DNA of 64,000 nucleotides, from contig OX485804.1 of NCBI GenBank assembly GCA_950295325.1, forward strand, positions 42,222,001 to 42,286,000, in the 5' to 3' direction. This document shows, piece by piece, positions 10,984 through 22,825 of this stretch. Numbering within the stretch: the first letter of the stretch is position 1; each line of letters begins with the position of its first letter. The notes under the pieces are model-generated. The model searched no databases. It saw only the letters and a program-made list of their open reading frames with translations, and had not been told where the DNA came from. The DNA is from Polytrichum commune (Eukaryota > Streptophyta > Polytrichopsida > Polytrichales > Polytrichaceae). The position numbers and the translations under genes were made by a program.

Positions 10984-13900
10984 TTATGCGTACTCTGAAT
11001 TTTCGGGTCGGTCACCAAGAATCCAGGGCTGTAGTAAGGACTCTACGGTAAGGCGACGTGCCGCACTCAACATGGCAATGAAGAAACGGCACCCGTCGAT
11101 CTTGTACTCCTCCAGTGGATTCATGTGACCAAAGCAACGGACATTAACTGCTGCTCGCAGCCGATTCATATTCACAAGATGATCTCGCCAGTAGCGATCC
11201 ACGGCAGTGATAGCCATGATCCTTTCCACTTGCTCAATCTGGTAATGGGGGACCAGAGTCCCCTTCAGTTTTTCCTCATACATACCAATGATTATGTCAC
11301 CTATATACTTTCGAAGCAGACTCACCTCCAACTTATACCGTCCCCTGTTAGATGCTGGATCCAATGTAATGTCCATCCACCTTTTAATTGCACCTGCTTT
11401 GAAACGAAGAGTTCTGTGCCCTTCGAAAGCCACAGGTAGACCTGGCAATGTAAGATGATGATCTGCATCCACTTTGTCATATCCTCTCAGCCCCTTTATG
11501 ATCATATCTGGTGTAACATTGCTCAAAATATCGTAAGGACTGTTGACAGGTTGTTTTCCAGTGTTGAAGGAATCCAGTGCCGAAGTTCGGCTTATGAAGT
11601 CATGAAACTCATCCAGTATGCAGTTGATCTTCCAAGCTCCAGGAGGTTTTGAAGGGTTAACATGCGGGAGGACCATTTCATCGGCGACTGCTTGAATGTA
11701 CTGAAGCAGACGCTGGTGGTTGCTATCTGCATCGTCGAGCAGCAAAGATTGGCGTAATGTATACACATGGTTCCTTTGAACCTCAAGAACCTCATCAAAT
11801 TCAACGAGGCTTTTCCGAATGCCGAAGTAATACCGCTCGGCGGCTGTTTGTAGAGACAGAAGTTGCTTCGCGAGGGAACCATATTCCATTGGAACATTCT
11901 CCTCCAGACCAAGTTTGAGAACAATGCTGTTTGCCCACTCTGTGTTGAATTTCCGAAACATCTCATCCTGCAAGCTGATCATGAAGCGCGTGGATCCAGG
12001 GTCACCCTGGCGAGCGGCTCGACCGCGAAGCTGGTTGTCAATACGGCGTGACTCATGCAACGCTGTCCCAATTACATGGAGGCCGCCGAGATGTTTCACC
12101 TCCATACCTTCGTTGCGGCAATGGACCTGGCACTCTTTCAATGTTGAAAGGTAGGCTAAGGCGATTGTTGGTCCTAAGGTGATAATCTCGGCTCCTTTAC
12201 CAGTCGCCATTTCAATGAGATCAGCTTCCTTCTCCGTCTTTGCAAGTTCTAAAGCGGCGGCAACTGTCGCCTTTGCTTGGCGGTAGTCAGAAACAACACC
12301 GTCCATCCCCAATGCATATTTTGCAGCAAGGCTTGCTCTCGCCAGTTTCGCATGCGTGATTGGACTGACCTTAATTTTCGAGAGTGCCAATTGAGAGAGA
12401 GGAGCACCATCCCGGTCAACATTTGGGGCATCAGTAGTGAGAAAACCAAGCAACCTGTTCTCCACAATTTCCTTTGCAAGCATCTCAGGGTTTCCTCCTA
12501 ATATGATATCTGTCCCTCTACCTGCCATGTTTGTGGCTATGGTGATGGCATTCCTTCGACCAGCCTGTGCAACAATCTCAGCCTCCCTCGCGGCATACTT
12601 TGGACGTGCATTAAGGACGTTGTGAGGGATACCCCATTCGCGAAGCAGGTCTGCAAGATGCTCAGACTGCTCGACACTTGTGGTTCCTACAAGCACAGGA
12701 CGGCCTTGCGAGTACATCAATGCAACTTCATCTCGAACTCGATCCCATTTCCCCCGTGTGGTTGGGAAGAGCTGGAGGGGAAGGTCTTGGCGGATGTTAG
12801 GTAGGTTGGTTGGAACTTCGACGACGGGCATCTTGAACATCTTCAAAAACTCGGCGTCTTCAGTCTTTGCCGTACCTGTCATGCCAGAAAGCTTCGGGTA
12901 GAGTTTGAAGAAGGATTGGTATGTGATTTGTGCAACCGTCATTGCATCTGCTTGAATGCGAACACCCTCCTTCGCCTCAACTGCTTGGTGGATACCATCT
13001 GACCACCGCCGATTCTCTACGACCCGACCTGTGAACTCGTCAACAATCTGAACCTGGCCGTCCTTCACAATATAATGCACATCGCGTATGTGAAACTCCT
13101 TCGCTTTAATGGCTGTTATCACAAATCGAGCCCACGGGTCCTGGTCATCCCAGAGATCTTCAGTGTCAAGGGCAAATTCCGCAGCTGCGACGCCATCCTC
13201 TGTCAAGTCGACATTCTTATCTTTTATGTTTACTTTGTAATGAAAGTCGGCCACGAGCAATGCTGCCACCTCCGCAGCTGCAGGGTACCGACCTGCATCC
13301 TTGTTGGCCTGTGTGCTAATGAGCAATGGGTTTCGGCCCTCGTCAATGAGGACAGAGTCGACTTCATCCACAATAGCAAAATTGAAGGGCTTCGGCCACC
13401 GCATAACGAGGTCCTCCTTCCTTTCACTAATGTTGTCCCGAAGGTAGTCGAATCCAAGCTCAGAATTGTTGGAATACGTGACATCACAAGCATAGGCATC
13501 CCTTCGTTCAGAAGGCTGCAGTCCCGATTGTATGAGGCCAACAGAGAGACCTAAGAAGCGATGGATTTGGCCCATCCACTCCCCATCTCGCTGTGCCAGA
13601 TAATCATTCACTGTCACCACATGAACTCCTTCGCCAGATAAGGCATTTAGGTATGCCGCAAGCGGTGAAACTAAAGTTTTGCCTTCTCCAGTCCGCATCT
13701 CAGCTATGGCTCCATCATGAAGCACTGCTCCCCCTATGATCTGCAGTCGATTAAAGTGGATTTAGGGTTTTATGGAATAAGGTAGATTGGCCTCATTTGG
13801 TTGCTGAGTATTATTTGCTATCTTACACTACTTGGATTCGCATTCGTCCACAAATGTATCTAAAGAAGCCAGGGCCACACCCAGAAAGTTTTTGAGCTGA

Positions 13901-15344
13901 TCTCAAATTGCTATGAATCATAAAAGTCCACTGATAGTGAGTCATAAGAAGATCACATAGACCCCCCCCCCCCCCTTCCCGGGATGGTTAAATTTTTTTG
14001 AGCATGTAGTCAATCTCTTTTAAACACATGTCATTCTGGTGTCCGTTCTTAGATCTGCACCTAACCACCCCCCACTCAATATAGGTGTTTAGGTGACCAA
14101 ATTAGGCCTGCTTAGGCTTTTGGGCTTTAGGGTTTAGGGTTTAAGGCTTAGGTTCTCCTCATGTGCATAATCAGAAACTAGAAATGCATGCGAGTTGTTA
14201 CACACACGAGAAAACCAGGTGCCACAGATTATAAATTCAATACTACCTGAACATCGAAGTGTCGCATGCCCAGAGTGCGTCTTGCTGCCTCCCGAACCAC
14301 TGCAAACGCCTCCACTTGGATGTCGTCCAAAGTCTCACCTATGTAGCGAAATTGCACCCAAGAAAAGAAAAGAATAGCCAATATTATCACAAACGTCCTA
14401 ATTCATATATGATCATTACTGATTATTTCACATCGATTCAATCAGATCAGACTACAACACTGCCTACTAACAAACACAGGGTTGCATTTTCAGTCTTTTA
14501 TTTTTGTATTTTTTAAAAGCAGACCTAAGAGATTGAATCATGAGTTTCAATGTTGAGTGAATCATGCGCTAAATGTTGAGGTAGCACTGAAAAGATAGCA
14601 AACCCCGAAGGATATGTATTCCCACTGACTTAACAACCAACATTGAACCCTGGTCACTTGCAATTTGATCAAGGACCATTGCTCTAAAATTCTCAGAGGA
14701 AACCTTACAAGGAAACACTACTACCATAGATAACGAGTACCCAATCGATGTCCATAATCAACAACGAATAATGAACTTCAGTGTGATGGGATTGTAATCT
14801 CAAGAATGTCACCTTTCTTGAGGCGCTTTCGAAACTCAGCTGTCTTGGCACGCAACTGCTCATCTGACAAACTCCTCATGCCTGTCTCCAAGCTGTTGAC
14901 AGCCTTGACAAGCTTAAAGTAGTCATGGACAACCCAATGATTCAGGTTCACAGCCTTCTGTATATTCTGCTTTGCTTCCCCTACACTCATTCGAAAAGTA
15001 TCCCAAGCTGAAGATAGATTTGCTGCTGGGGTTATACCAGAGTTGTTGGTGTCCACAGCCACTGCTCGCAAGGTTGATGATGATCTGCAAATTCCTTGTC
15101 CTACGAACCTCTCATGCAGTATGTGAATGCTTGGGTTTCTGGAGATCCCATTCCGTGCTATCCATTCGCTAACACTGACCATTGACACACCAGCAGTTGA
15201 TTGTCGGCCAATACATCTTGTCTTGCCTTTGTATTGTAATCCAGCAGTTTGAGCCAACATGTTGTCCTGTATACTAATTCCCCAAAATGACCCCCGGGTT
15301 ATGCACCCATGTGCACCCATGTGCAAAATTCCAGCACCCATCAT
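10984..15344 (-). CDS. SECA2: Plastid protein translocase ATPase SecA2 (3 exons, about 1126 aa)
   Basis: SecA-type ATPase that drives precursor proteins through the plastid SCY2/SECE2 channel, thought to act at the inner envelope. Coding exons (minus): 15344-14813, 14338-14247, 13740-10984. Both introns are GT-AG and phases 1 and 0 match, giving 1127 codons with stop. Exon 1 has a Ser/Thr/Arg-rich, acid-poor transit-peptide-like N-terminus, then the [11 protein letters not shown] helix. Exon 3 holds Walker A GEGKT (residues about 226-230), DEVD (about 333-336), [23 protein letters not shown] and the C-terminal [11 protein letters not shown] and [14 protein letters not shown] segments. It resembles Arabidopsis SECA2 rather than SECA1, for instance in [16 protein letters not shown] and [16 protein letters not shown]. 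Odd: motif VI reads RGRAARQGD where RGRAGRQGD is usual, and about 82% of the protein lies in one uninterrupted exon although flowering-plant SECA genes are rich in introns. Confidence 0.93.
13962..13975. repeat. Poly-C tract in SECA2 intron 2
   Basis: Fourteen consecutive C on the plus strand (poly-G in the SECA2 transcript), inside the 13741-14246 intron. The same intron carries two TTTAGGG-type units near 14128-14140, a telomere-like motif too short to be an interstitial telomere array. Confidence 0.8.
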
Positions 15345-17040
15345 CTTCTATACTCCGAGGCTGTACAGTGTTCAGTAAAATTGGCTGAACCAGGTAACCC
15401 TAATTAAGGACTAACAATTCCGTAGGACCTTAACATTCATACACAGATGATGGCTCCTGGAGAAGGCAAAATCACCCAGAAGAATTTTAACCTCATTGCA
15501 GAAAGGCTCCCACAAATTCTTCAAAACTGCATCACCAGTACACAGAAGTGACGTGAGTTTCGTGTATCAGCAGGTACTTCGGCGCCATCATCACAACTAG
15601 GACCGGGAAACCCTAATCCAGGACTACCAATTCCGTAGGACCTTAACATTCATACATAGATGATGGCTCCTGAAGAAGGTAAATCACCCGAAGGAATCCT
15701 ACCCCCAATGCAAAAAGGCGCCCAAAATATCTTGAAAACTGCATCACCAGAAGACAGAAGAATCGTGAGTTTCATGTATCAGCAAGTAATTTGGCGCCAT
15801 CGTTACAACCGCCAGCACAATGAAGCTATAACTGTCAAAACCCTGCCAAAACCTCGGACCCAATTTGCTTTTGAAGAGATTAATACCATCTGGGCACGTG
15901 AGGACCGTGTTGTATCAACACCAAAGTGAGGTCTAATTATACATTCAGACATGTGAACTATGCAACTTCGCTGCAGTACATCGTTAAAATCATCAAACAC
16001 GGCAGCCTGACGATGAAGAGCTGCTTGTTGCAACCCAGACTTTCACATTCAAACACTCAATATTTTACACATTTTGGTGAAGCAACCAACAGACTTGACG
16101 AAGACAAAAAAAGTAGTACTCCTTCAGAATCCCGAACAGGGGAGTATTGCTTCCAGCGGTACAATTCAATGCTTACAGTGGGCTTGTCCGAGCATCAACA
16201 ATATGTGTGTAAGCCCATTCGAGGTTCGCAACTTGCAACGGACGCAGTCACATAAGCGGAATGTCATATAAATATAAATTTGCCCCAAAGACGATGCACG
16301 ACCACAGAAACATTCTCGACAACACACAGAAAAGAAGGCTGTATTACTGATCAAGTTATACCATCTCCTGAGTCCACAGAATGTTCACCGCCAATTGCAG
16401 GAGAAACAATGCAAGTGACGGTACTAACTGCACGTCCAGTCAAGGAATAATCTTCACTGAAGAGAAACAGCGTAACTTGATACCTCCTCCCGGCCCTATC
16501 TTGTGAAGGAACATCCGTAAGGAAACAGGCTCCCTAATCTACCCCGTTGGTAGATTTTATCCGTACCCAGTTCCAAAATGTTTCTAAAATCTACGCTTCG
16601 AGAGAAGATTTCCTACGTAGATTACGATGGTCAGCTACTGCAATTGCCTTGTTGATGATTTAGTGGGACGCACTCGAACTTACTGCTGAAGTGGTGCTTT
16701 TGATTTTGAACAGGAAGATTCAGAAGAAAGAATCCAAGTTGGGTCTGGAATCGAACAACAGAACACCTACAGTCTGTTTCAATCGAAATACCTAAAGGGC
16801 TTCAGCGAGGAGAGATACTTATGGAGTAAATCGTTGTGTCCATGTATGGAGGAAATGCTCCCGCAATAATTGTCCGATAGCCTATCTGATAGTTTCTCCT
16901 CATCTCGGTCATGTGTTTGACGTATTTTGATCCTACGATGTTCTTAACGGACTAATAAATTGGGTGACTAAATAGAAGATGAGCGTTCAACTGGACAACC
17001 TTGCAATTGTTAGAAGGACTGGTGCATCATCATCATCAGT
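15345..17040. promoter_or_regulatory. Shared divergent upstream region of SECA2 and ALG8
   Basis: The starts of SECA2 (minus) and ALG8 (plus) are 1.7 kb apart with no gene between, so this interval must hold both promoters and leaders. It contains the 212-base tandem duplication at 15396-15809, each copy opening with a telo-box-like AACCCTAA. No TATA box could be assigned with confidence. Confidence 0.55.
15396..15809 (+). repeat. Tandem duplication, two copies of about 202 bases
   Basis: Copy 1 is about 15396-15597 and copy 2 about 15608-15809 (period 212). They share 'aattccgtaggaccttaac', 'gatgatggctcctg', 'aaaactgcatcaccag' and 'ggcgccatc'. Divergence by many single-base changes and small indels indicates an old event. 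It lies just upstream of the SECA2 start. Confidence 0.8.
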
Positions 17041-20000
17041 ATGGCTCCCACAGCATTCCAAGCATTAGCCCAGTTGGCTGGAATAGCCACATGCATCAAA
17101 CTTCTCCTTGTGCCGACATACCATAGCACCGATTTCGAGGTTCACAGGAACTGGCTAGCAATCACACACACCCTACCTCTCAAGAACTGGTACATCGACG
17201 AGACCAGCGAATGGACACTTGATTACCCCCCTTTCTTTGCTTTCTTCGAGCGATTCCTTGCAACTTTTGCCTCATGGGTTGATCCACGGATTGTTGACCT
17301 AACCCATGGCCAGAACTATGGAGCTGACACCGTGGTTATGTTCCAAAGAGCGACAGTCATGGCTGCGGATGTGGTCCTGTACTGGGGTTTATGGGAACTG
17401 GGCAAGGGTTTTGCGAGGCCAAAGCGATTGTTGCTCTACCTGGCTGTGATTTTTGCTCCAGGGCTTATCATAGTGGATCACATTCACTTCCAGTACAATG
17501 GATTTTTATTTGGGATGCTTTTGCTTTCCCTGGCTGCTTTGAGAGATGGAAATGACCTACGGGCTGGGGTTTACTACGCAATTCTTGTCTGCTTCAAGCA
17601 TCTGTTTGCGATCGCAGGGCCTATATACTTTGTGTATTTGTTGCGACATTTCTGTAAAGGACCTCACAAAGTTTCAAGGTTTTTTACTCTTGCGGGTTCC
17701 GTGATTGGTGTTGTTGCAGTTGCATTTGGGCCATTCGCATATTATGGCCAGGTATGGATGGCTTTTAACCCTCTCTTTTCTCGTGTGCAAGCAGAAAGCA
17801 TAATATGTAACTGGTATGCTTCGATTTCATAGACAATATTTTAACATAAATTGTTATGCCCAGGTTTGCGCTTCCAAATTGATCAGAAAGTAGAGTTATC
17901 TTTAACCTCAATGGGAGTTCTCGTCGGGAGTTGGTCCGCTATGATTTTCCATTCGTTGTTTTGCATACAAATTCATTAATTTCTTTCCACTGGTGACGAT
18001 GGTGCATGCTCGGAGATACTGTTTGAATTTGAATGAAGAGGAACCTATTCCGGTGCTTCATTAAGGGCCAAACTCATTTTAGCACCTCTTGATTGCATGC
18101 CAAAATGATGAGTACCGGTATAGAATGTTCTTCGTTCAAACCTCCACACTACCTCCAAGCATGCACCGAAAAATTACCGAACATGGAAGGTGTTGTGTTC
18201 AAGCAACGAACTCCCAACCTAAAGTCATGCTGAGTTGAAGGACAACTCCACTGTTCTCCAAAAGGTTGTTGATCTAACAATCAGAAAATGTTTTCCTGTG
18301 GACGAAACCAGATACCGCAGGTTTTGAAGCGCCTCTTTCCATTTGGGAGGGGTCTCTGCCATGCATATTGGGCTCCTAATTTTTGGGCCCTGTATAACAT
18401 GGCTGATAAAGTTTTGGCAAATGTACTTCGGCGATGCGGTGTTCCTGTTGAAATTCCTAAAGCAGGCTTGACAGGAGGACTTGTTGGAGACCCAACACCG
18501 TATTCCATCTTCCCACAGGTTTGTATGACAGTTTTTCCTCGTCTTGAGCTTCTCATTTATTCATACATTTGAGCTCATTAAGCTTGTAAAGATTGGAGAT
18601 AAGTTGCAAGATTGTACACTCAAGAAATGTTGTTATAGTATCCTTGAGGCTGTCTTAGTGTCAGAGCATGACTGTCTGGAGCATGTGAAATCCCAGGCAG
18701 TCAAAACTTATTGTGGTCAACAACCAGATCACTCTCAGTATATGTAGTTTATGTACCAGATTATGTGCTTCTTTTTGAAGCACATCATTTTCGTAGAAAC
18801 TGTCCTATAAGTGCAAAAACGACTGCGTACTAAAGACATTTATATTGTTCTGCTGCACATTTTCCGGCTTCTGGATGTAGGGTAAATGCCTAATTTGCAT
18901 CTTTAAAGAATTTTTTTGCATCGGTGCTCTATATCATAAAGTGGTCATTCTGATGGTTTGATGAAAGAGAATAATAACGTCTCTTTTTCCCACCAGATCA
19001 CTCCAAGAATTTCAGCATTGCTTGTACTTGGATCAATGCTGCCCTGCCTTATACAATGCTGGAGGAGGCCCAATCGAGGGGCCATTATACGCTGGGTCAC
19101 ATACACATTTGCCTGTGGGTTCATATTCGGTTGGCATGTCCACGAAAAAGCCTCTTTGCATATGGTAATACCATTCAGCATCGTGGCAGTTGAGAGCTTG
19201 GACAATGCAGGAGCATTCTTCTTCTTATCCGTGGGTCAGTTTCTTCTGCCACCTCTTGTGCAAAGTCAAGTGAAACCTTATAAGACATTTTAGTAGGTCC
19301 TTTCAGTTTTTTCTTTTGAATTCATGTTCTTATGCTAGGTAAGGTAGAGAGATATCTTATTCAAACACCAGCCTTATTTCAACACCTGTTTTTTGGTTTA
19401 AGATGGTTTGATGTTTCCCTAAAACAAAGACTTCTAACACTATTCTAAGGATCAACATGATGGCTCACTGGTTGGGATAGCCAAAAACTCAATGCTTAAC
19501 ACCTGCTCCCCACTAACTGAGTTGTGAACGCCTATATGACAACTTAAGATCACATATCTGCTCTTTGGAAATTTGTCACAAATTGGCACTTGTCACCTTG
19601 ATCTCATTATTATGCCACTGGATATGTACAAGATTTGCTAACGAACTGAATGTTTTCCCAGAATTTAGTGCCCATGAGGAGGCTAAACCTTCTGGAAGTA
19701 ACCGTAGTAGCCTCATCTACCTTATGTCAATGTGCTAATAATCATGCATTTTGTGCTGTGGTTACAGTCTCAACTTACTCACTGTTTCCACTCCTGTTCG
19801 GCATGAAGGAGTATCCTATCAAAGTGATGCTTCTTCTTGTATACGCACTCGTCATGTGGTTGAGCTTCTCAGAACTCCAAGAATCAGACACCAAGGAGTC
19901 AAATTTGGAGCCCACCGCAAAATTGCAGGAAGGTTCTCCTCTGGGTACCAAGCCAAGAGCATCACCTCAGCTCTTACATCCATTTGAAATAGCGTATTTA

Positions 20001-20159
20001 GGGGGTCTGCTGATGATAGAAGCTTATGTTCAGGGTGTGCACCCATTATTGTTCAAAAACTCTCTTCCATTTTTACCCCTGATGCTTACATCTGTCTATT
20101 GTTCACTTGGGATGCTGTACTTTTGGGCAGGTCAACTGTACCAGATAATACATAGCTAG
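17041..20159 (+). CDS. ALG8: ALG8-type dolichyl-P-glucose alpha-1,3-glucosyltransferase (4 exons, about 515 aa)
   Basis: ER membrane enzyme that adds the second glucose to the lipid-linked N-glycan precursor, using dolichyl-phosphate glucose. Exons: 17041-17751, 18312-18518, 18997-19234, 19768-20159; phases 0, 0 and 1 match and the sum is 516 codons with stop. Family signatures: [13 protein letters not shown] and [10 protein letters not shown] in the first luminal loop, [52 protein letters not shown] and FPFLPLML. Many hydrophobic helices. Length is close to the Arabidopsis protein. The exon 2 acceptor was placed at 18311 rather than nine bases downstream because this restores the conserved IPQ residues before the LFPFGRGL block. 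The related ALG6 adds the first glucose; the HEKASLH region and overall resemblance favour ALG8. Confidence 0.93.
18040..18245. repeat. MITE-like fragment in ALG8 intron 1
   Basis: Related to the element at 6774-6950: 'actccca.cc.aaagtcatg' matches the reverse complement of that copy's start, and 'agcatgcacc' and 'agcacct.ttgcatgccaaaa' blocks are shared, partly in opposite orientation. Boundaries are uncertain. Confidence 0.35.
19548..19695 (+). repeat. Dispersed repeat, copy 2 (ALG8 intron 3)
   Basis: Second copy of the element at 8462-8625, same orientation, inside the 19235-19767 intron. The shared blocks run almost into the last part of the intron but stop before the acceptor at 19767. 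Confidence 0.55.
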
Positions 20160-21229
20160 GACTTTTGAAGCCATTTGCTTTTAGTTGATCATCAGCAGAA
20201 AATAAATCCTGCATCGAGAGCAAGAACAATTTTTATTTTGCGGAACTGCCTGGAGCCTTGCACATATTGTGCCAATATTCCTTGTCAAGTTAATAAACTT
20301 AGAAGTAGGACATTGGGAACTGGCAGGAAATGAAATGTACTAAAGAATGAGAGTTGAGAGCACATTATTGAGGTTGCTGTCAGCATTGCAGGTGCTCAGT
20401 TGAGCTTCTAAAAAATAATGAAGCATGAAGTTCTGAACCATAATTTATGTGAGTCAAAGGCATTCCAGAGTCGAGATTACATTCAGTTTATTGTCACTGC
20501 AACAGTTGTGATGATTTGTTCAGAATTGAGTTTTAAGTTTAATGTCACCAAAAGTGGGTGGTCTGTCGAATAATGTGGTAATATTTTTGCATGGTATATA
20601 GACCTGTATGGTATCGAAAACAAACAAAAAAATATCAATATCCATACCCTACTGGTATCAAAAAGTGTGATATCCTCATTATAGATACCCAAACGGTATT
20701 AAAAAAGATGTTACCAGTCCAACACTGGTGCATACCCCACTTGTAAAAGAAAAGAAGTCAAGGGTTTTGAGTCCATGATAACAACATGAAGCAACTGCAA
20801 GATTCACAGTCAGAAGATTTTCTTATCAAAGAAACTAGTCACTTATGACCTTTTACAAGCACAGATACCAAATTGTAAGCTAACACCCAAAATCTTAAAG
20901 CATTGAGAGTAATCACACTAAAAGTAATTTGTCAAAATTTAGTGGTATCATCGTTTTGAATCTCCGAAACTAAAATGAGGAAAACACTGCTGCTTGTTCT
21001 TATACCACCTAGATTCCTAAATCTGTCAACAGAAAGTGAAGAGGAAGCAGGTGATTACTACACCTTGAAAAAAAAGTTTAGTGTCTATTTTGTTCAACCT
21101 CTCTCTCCTCTTCCAAGATAGACTAGGTGGGTCCATCATGCAGGCATCGTAGATCCTCTTGAGCCACTGACTAACTAGGAGCTGCCTAGACAACACATTG
21201 GACACACTATTATACTCAGAGGCGGCAAG
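20160..21229. other. Convergent intergenic region ALG8 / CCT6
   Basis: Two 3' UTRs face each other over 1.07 kb. The sequence is AT-rich with several 'ggtat' repeats around 20580-20710. No coding or structured feature was recognised. Confidence 0.5.
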
Positions 21230-22825
21230 TTAAGATTTCCGCATGTTGCGACCAGCTCGGATGACCTCGTCAACAAGTAGAAGTTGTGCTGCAATTACTG
21301 GGGCTGAATTAATAATTTGTTTCTTGACAGAGTAATTGTCAAAGATCCCCTGCACATTTGGGTCAATTGGATCTCCAGTGGTGAGGTCTAATCCACACAC
21401 ATTGCCGGCATCATGTTCTGACTGAAGATTGATCAAAATATCTTGAGTATCAAGTCCAGAGTTGTCAGCTAAAGTTTTTGGTATGACCAGCAGGGCATCT
21501 GCAAAGGCTTGCACCCCCAACTGCGCTCTCCCTTGCACACTTTTGCGGATGTCATTCACCAAATGCTGTCGAGCTGCAACTTCAAATGAGCCTGCTCCCA
21601 AGATGACAGCTCCATCTTCAATCGTGTTCTTCACTGCTCTTAATCCATCCCGAATTGCATCTTTGATCTGTGCTATTGTATGATCATTTGGACCTGTTAT
21701 AAGGATAGTGCAGGAGTGAGGATTTTTCACTTCCTCAATAAATGTATACTTTTCTTCACCAAGAACATGTTCATAAACTAGGCCAGCATAACCAAGGACA
21801 TCAGGAGTCAAATCCTCCACTGAATCCACTGCCTCTCCACCACAGGCAAGTACCAGACGCTCCATGTTCCTCCGCTTTGCTCTTCTCAGGGCAACAATCC
21901 CTGCTCTTGCAAGCAAATCAAGTGATACTGGATCAATACCCTTCTGATTGACAACAACAAAGCTCTTGTCTGTGCCATCACAAAGCTCCTTCTTCAGCTT
22001 AATAATCTTCAATACCTTCTCATCAACGCTCCGACGTTCAGCTGCTACCATCCTCTCCCGTTGCTCAGCATTGTGGTAAAAGAACCCCGCATTCACCTCA
22101 CTCTTTTCATATTCCAAGGAGACATTGCAAGTCAATATGTAGCAATTTTCAGCACGCTTCAACATGTCTGGGTGGCGTGCACCATGATCGAGAACGAGAC
22201 CTTCAATTAAACGCGTATCTGTATCAAATCTATGCCTCATGTGCATAATTTCCACCATGAACAGATCTATAATCTGGTCTGGCTTCTGCACACAGAGCAC
22301 AGCATTCACAACGATATCGGTCAGCTTATCTGCCAGCTCCTCATGCACCTTGGTCCTCAACGATGTACGAGCAACCACTTTGAGCATCTCCTTATCACCA
22401 GAAGTTACAGGAGTTTTAAAACTCTCGAGAAACTCCAACGTGGCTTTCTTTGCAATCTCAAAGCCATCTACAATCACACGAGGATGCATTCCTTCTGCAA
22501 TCACCCGCTCCGCTTGTTTCATCAACTCTCCAATAACAAGAACTGTTGATGTGGTCCCATCTCCACTGATATCATCCTGCGCAACGGCTGTGCGGGCAAT
22601 CATAATAGCTGTAGGGTTCTGAATTTGCATCTCCTTGAGCAAGGTGTTGCCATCCTTTGTGAGTTTGATGTCACCTGATCCGCCAACAAGCATTTTAATT
22701 GTGCCCTTTGGCCCCAAATTGGTTTTCAGAACATCTTGCAAACCCTTAGCTGCATTGATGTTCATAGCCAATGCAGCAGACTTGTTGAGTACCTCTGCAT
22801 TAGGGTTTACTACCCTGATCGCCAT
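21230..22825 (-). CDS. CCT6: T-complex protein 1 subunit zeta, intronless (531 aa)
   Basis: Subunit of the cytosolic chaperonin CCT/TRiC, which folds actin, tubulin and other proteins by ATP-driven ring closure. A single open frame covers the whole subunit. I chose the ATG at 22825 ([18 protein letters not shown]); two sense codons upstream are not a start. Group II chaperonin motifs are intact: [28 protein letters not shown], the ATPase [53 protein letters not shown] and [20 protein letters not shown]. It closely resembles Arabidopsis CCT6A. Odd: no coding intron, although plant CCT6 genes usually have several; the frame is fully intact, so it is likely functional. A short deletion after TPVTSGDK relative to Arabidopsis is a minor family difference. 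Confidence 0.95.
   Translation of the reverse strand: MAIRVVNPNAEVLNKSAALAMNINAAKGLQDVLKTNLGPKGTIKMLVGGSGDIKLTKDGNTLLKEMQIQNPTAIMIARTAVAQDDISGDGTTSTVLVIGELMKQAERVIAEGMHPRVIVDGFEIAKKATLEFLESFKTPVTSGDKEMLKVVARTSLRTKVHEELADKLTDIVVNAVLCVQKPDQIIDLFMVEIMHMRHRFDTDTRLIEGLVLDHGARHPDMLKRAENCYILTCNVSLEYEKSEVNAGFFYHNAEQRERMVAAERRSVDEKVLKIIKLKKELCDGTDKSFVVVNQKGIDPVSLDLLARAGIVALRRAKRRNMERLVLACGGEAVDSVEDLTPDVLGYAGLVYEHVLGEEKYTFIEEVKNPHSCTILITGPNDHTIAQIKDAIRDGLRAVKNTIEDGAVILGAGSFEVAARQHLVNDIRKSVQGRAQLGVQAFADALLVIPKTLADNSGLDTQDILINLQSEHDAGNVCGLDLTTGDPIDPNVQGIFDNYSVKKQIINSAPVIAAQLLLVDEVIRAGRNMRKS

Noticed and set aside
13075-13554. 159-codon plus-strand frame inside SECA2 exon 3
   Set aside because: Antisense shadow of the strongly conserved SecA2 coding sequence.
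14115-14150. Telomere repeat-like TTTAGGG units in a SECA2 intron
   Set aside because: Only about two units; too short for an interstitial telomere and common by chance in plant introns.
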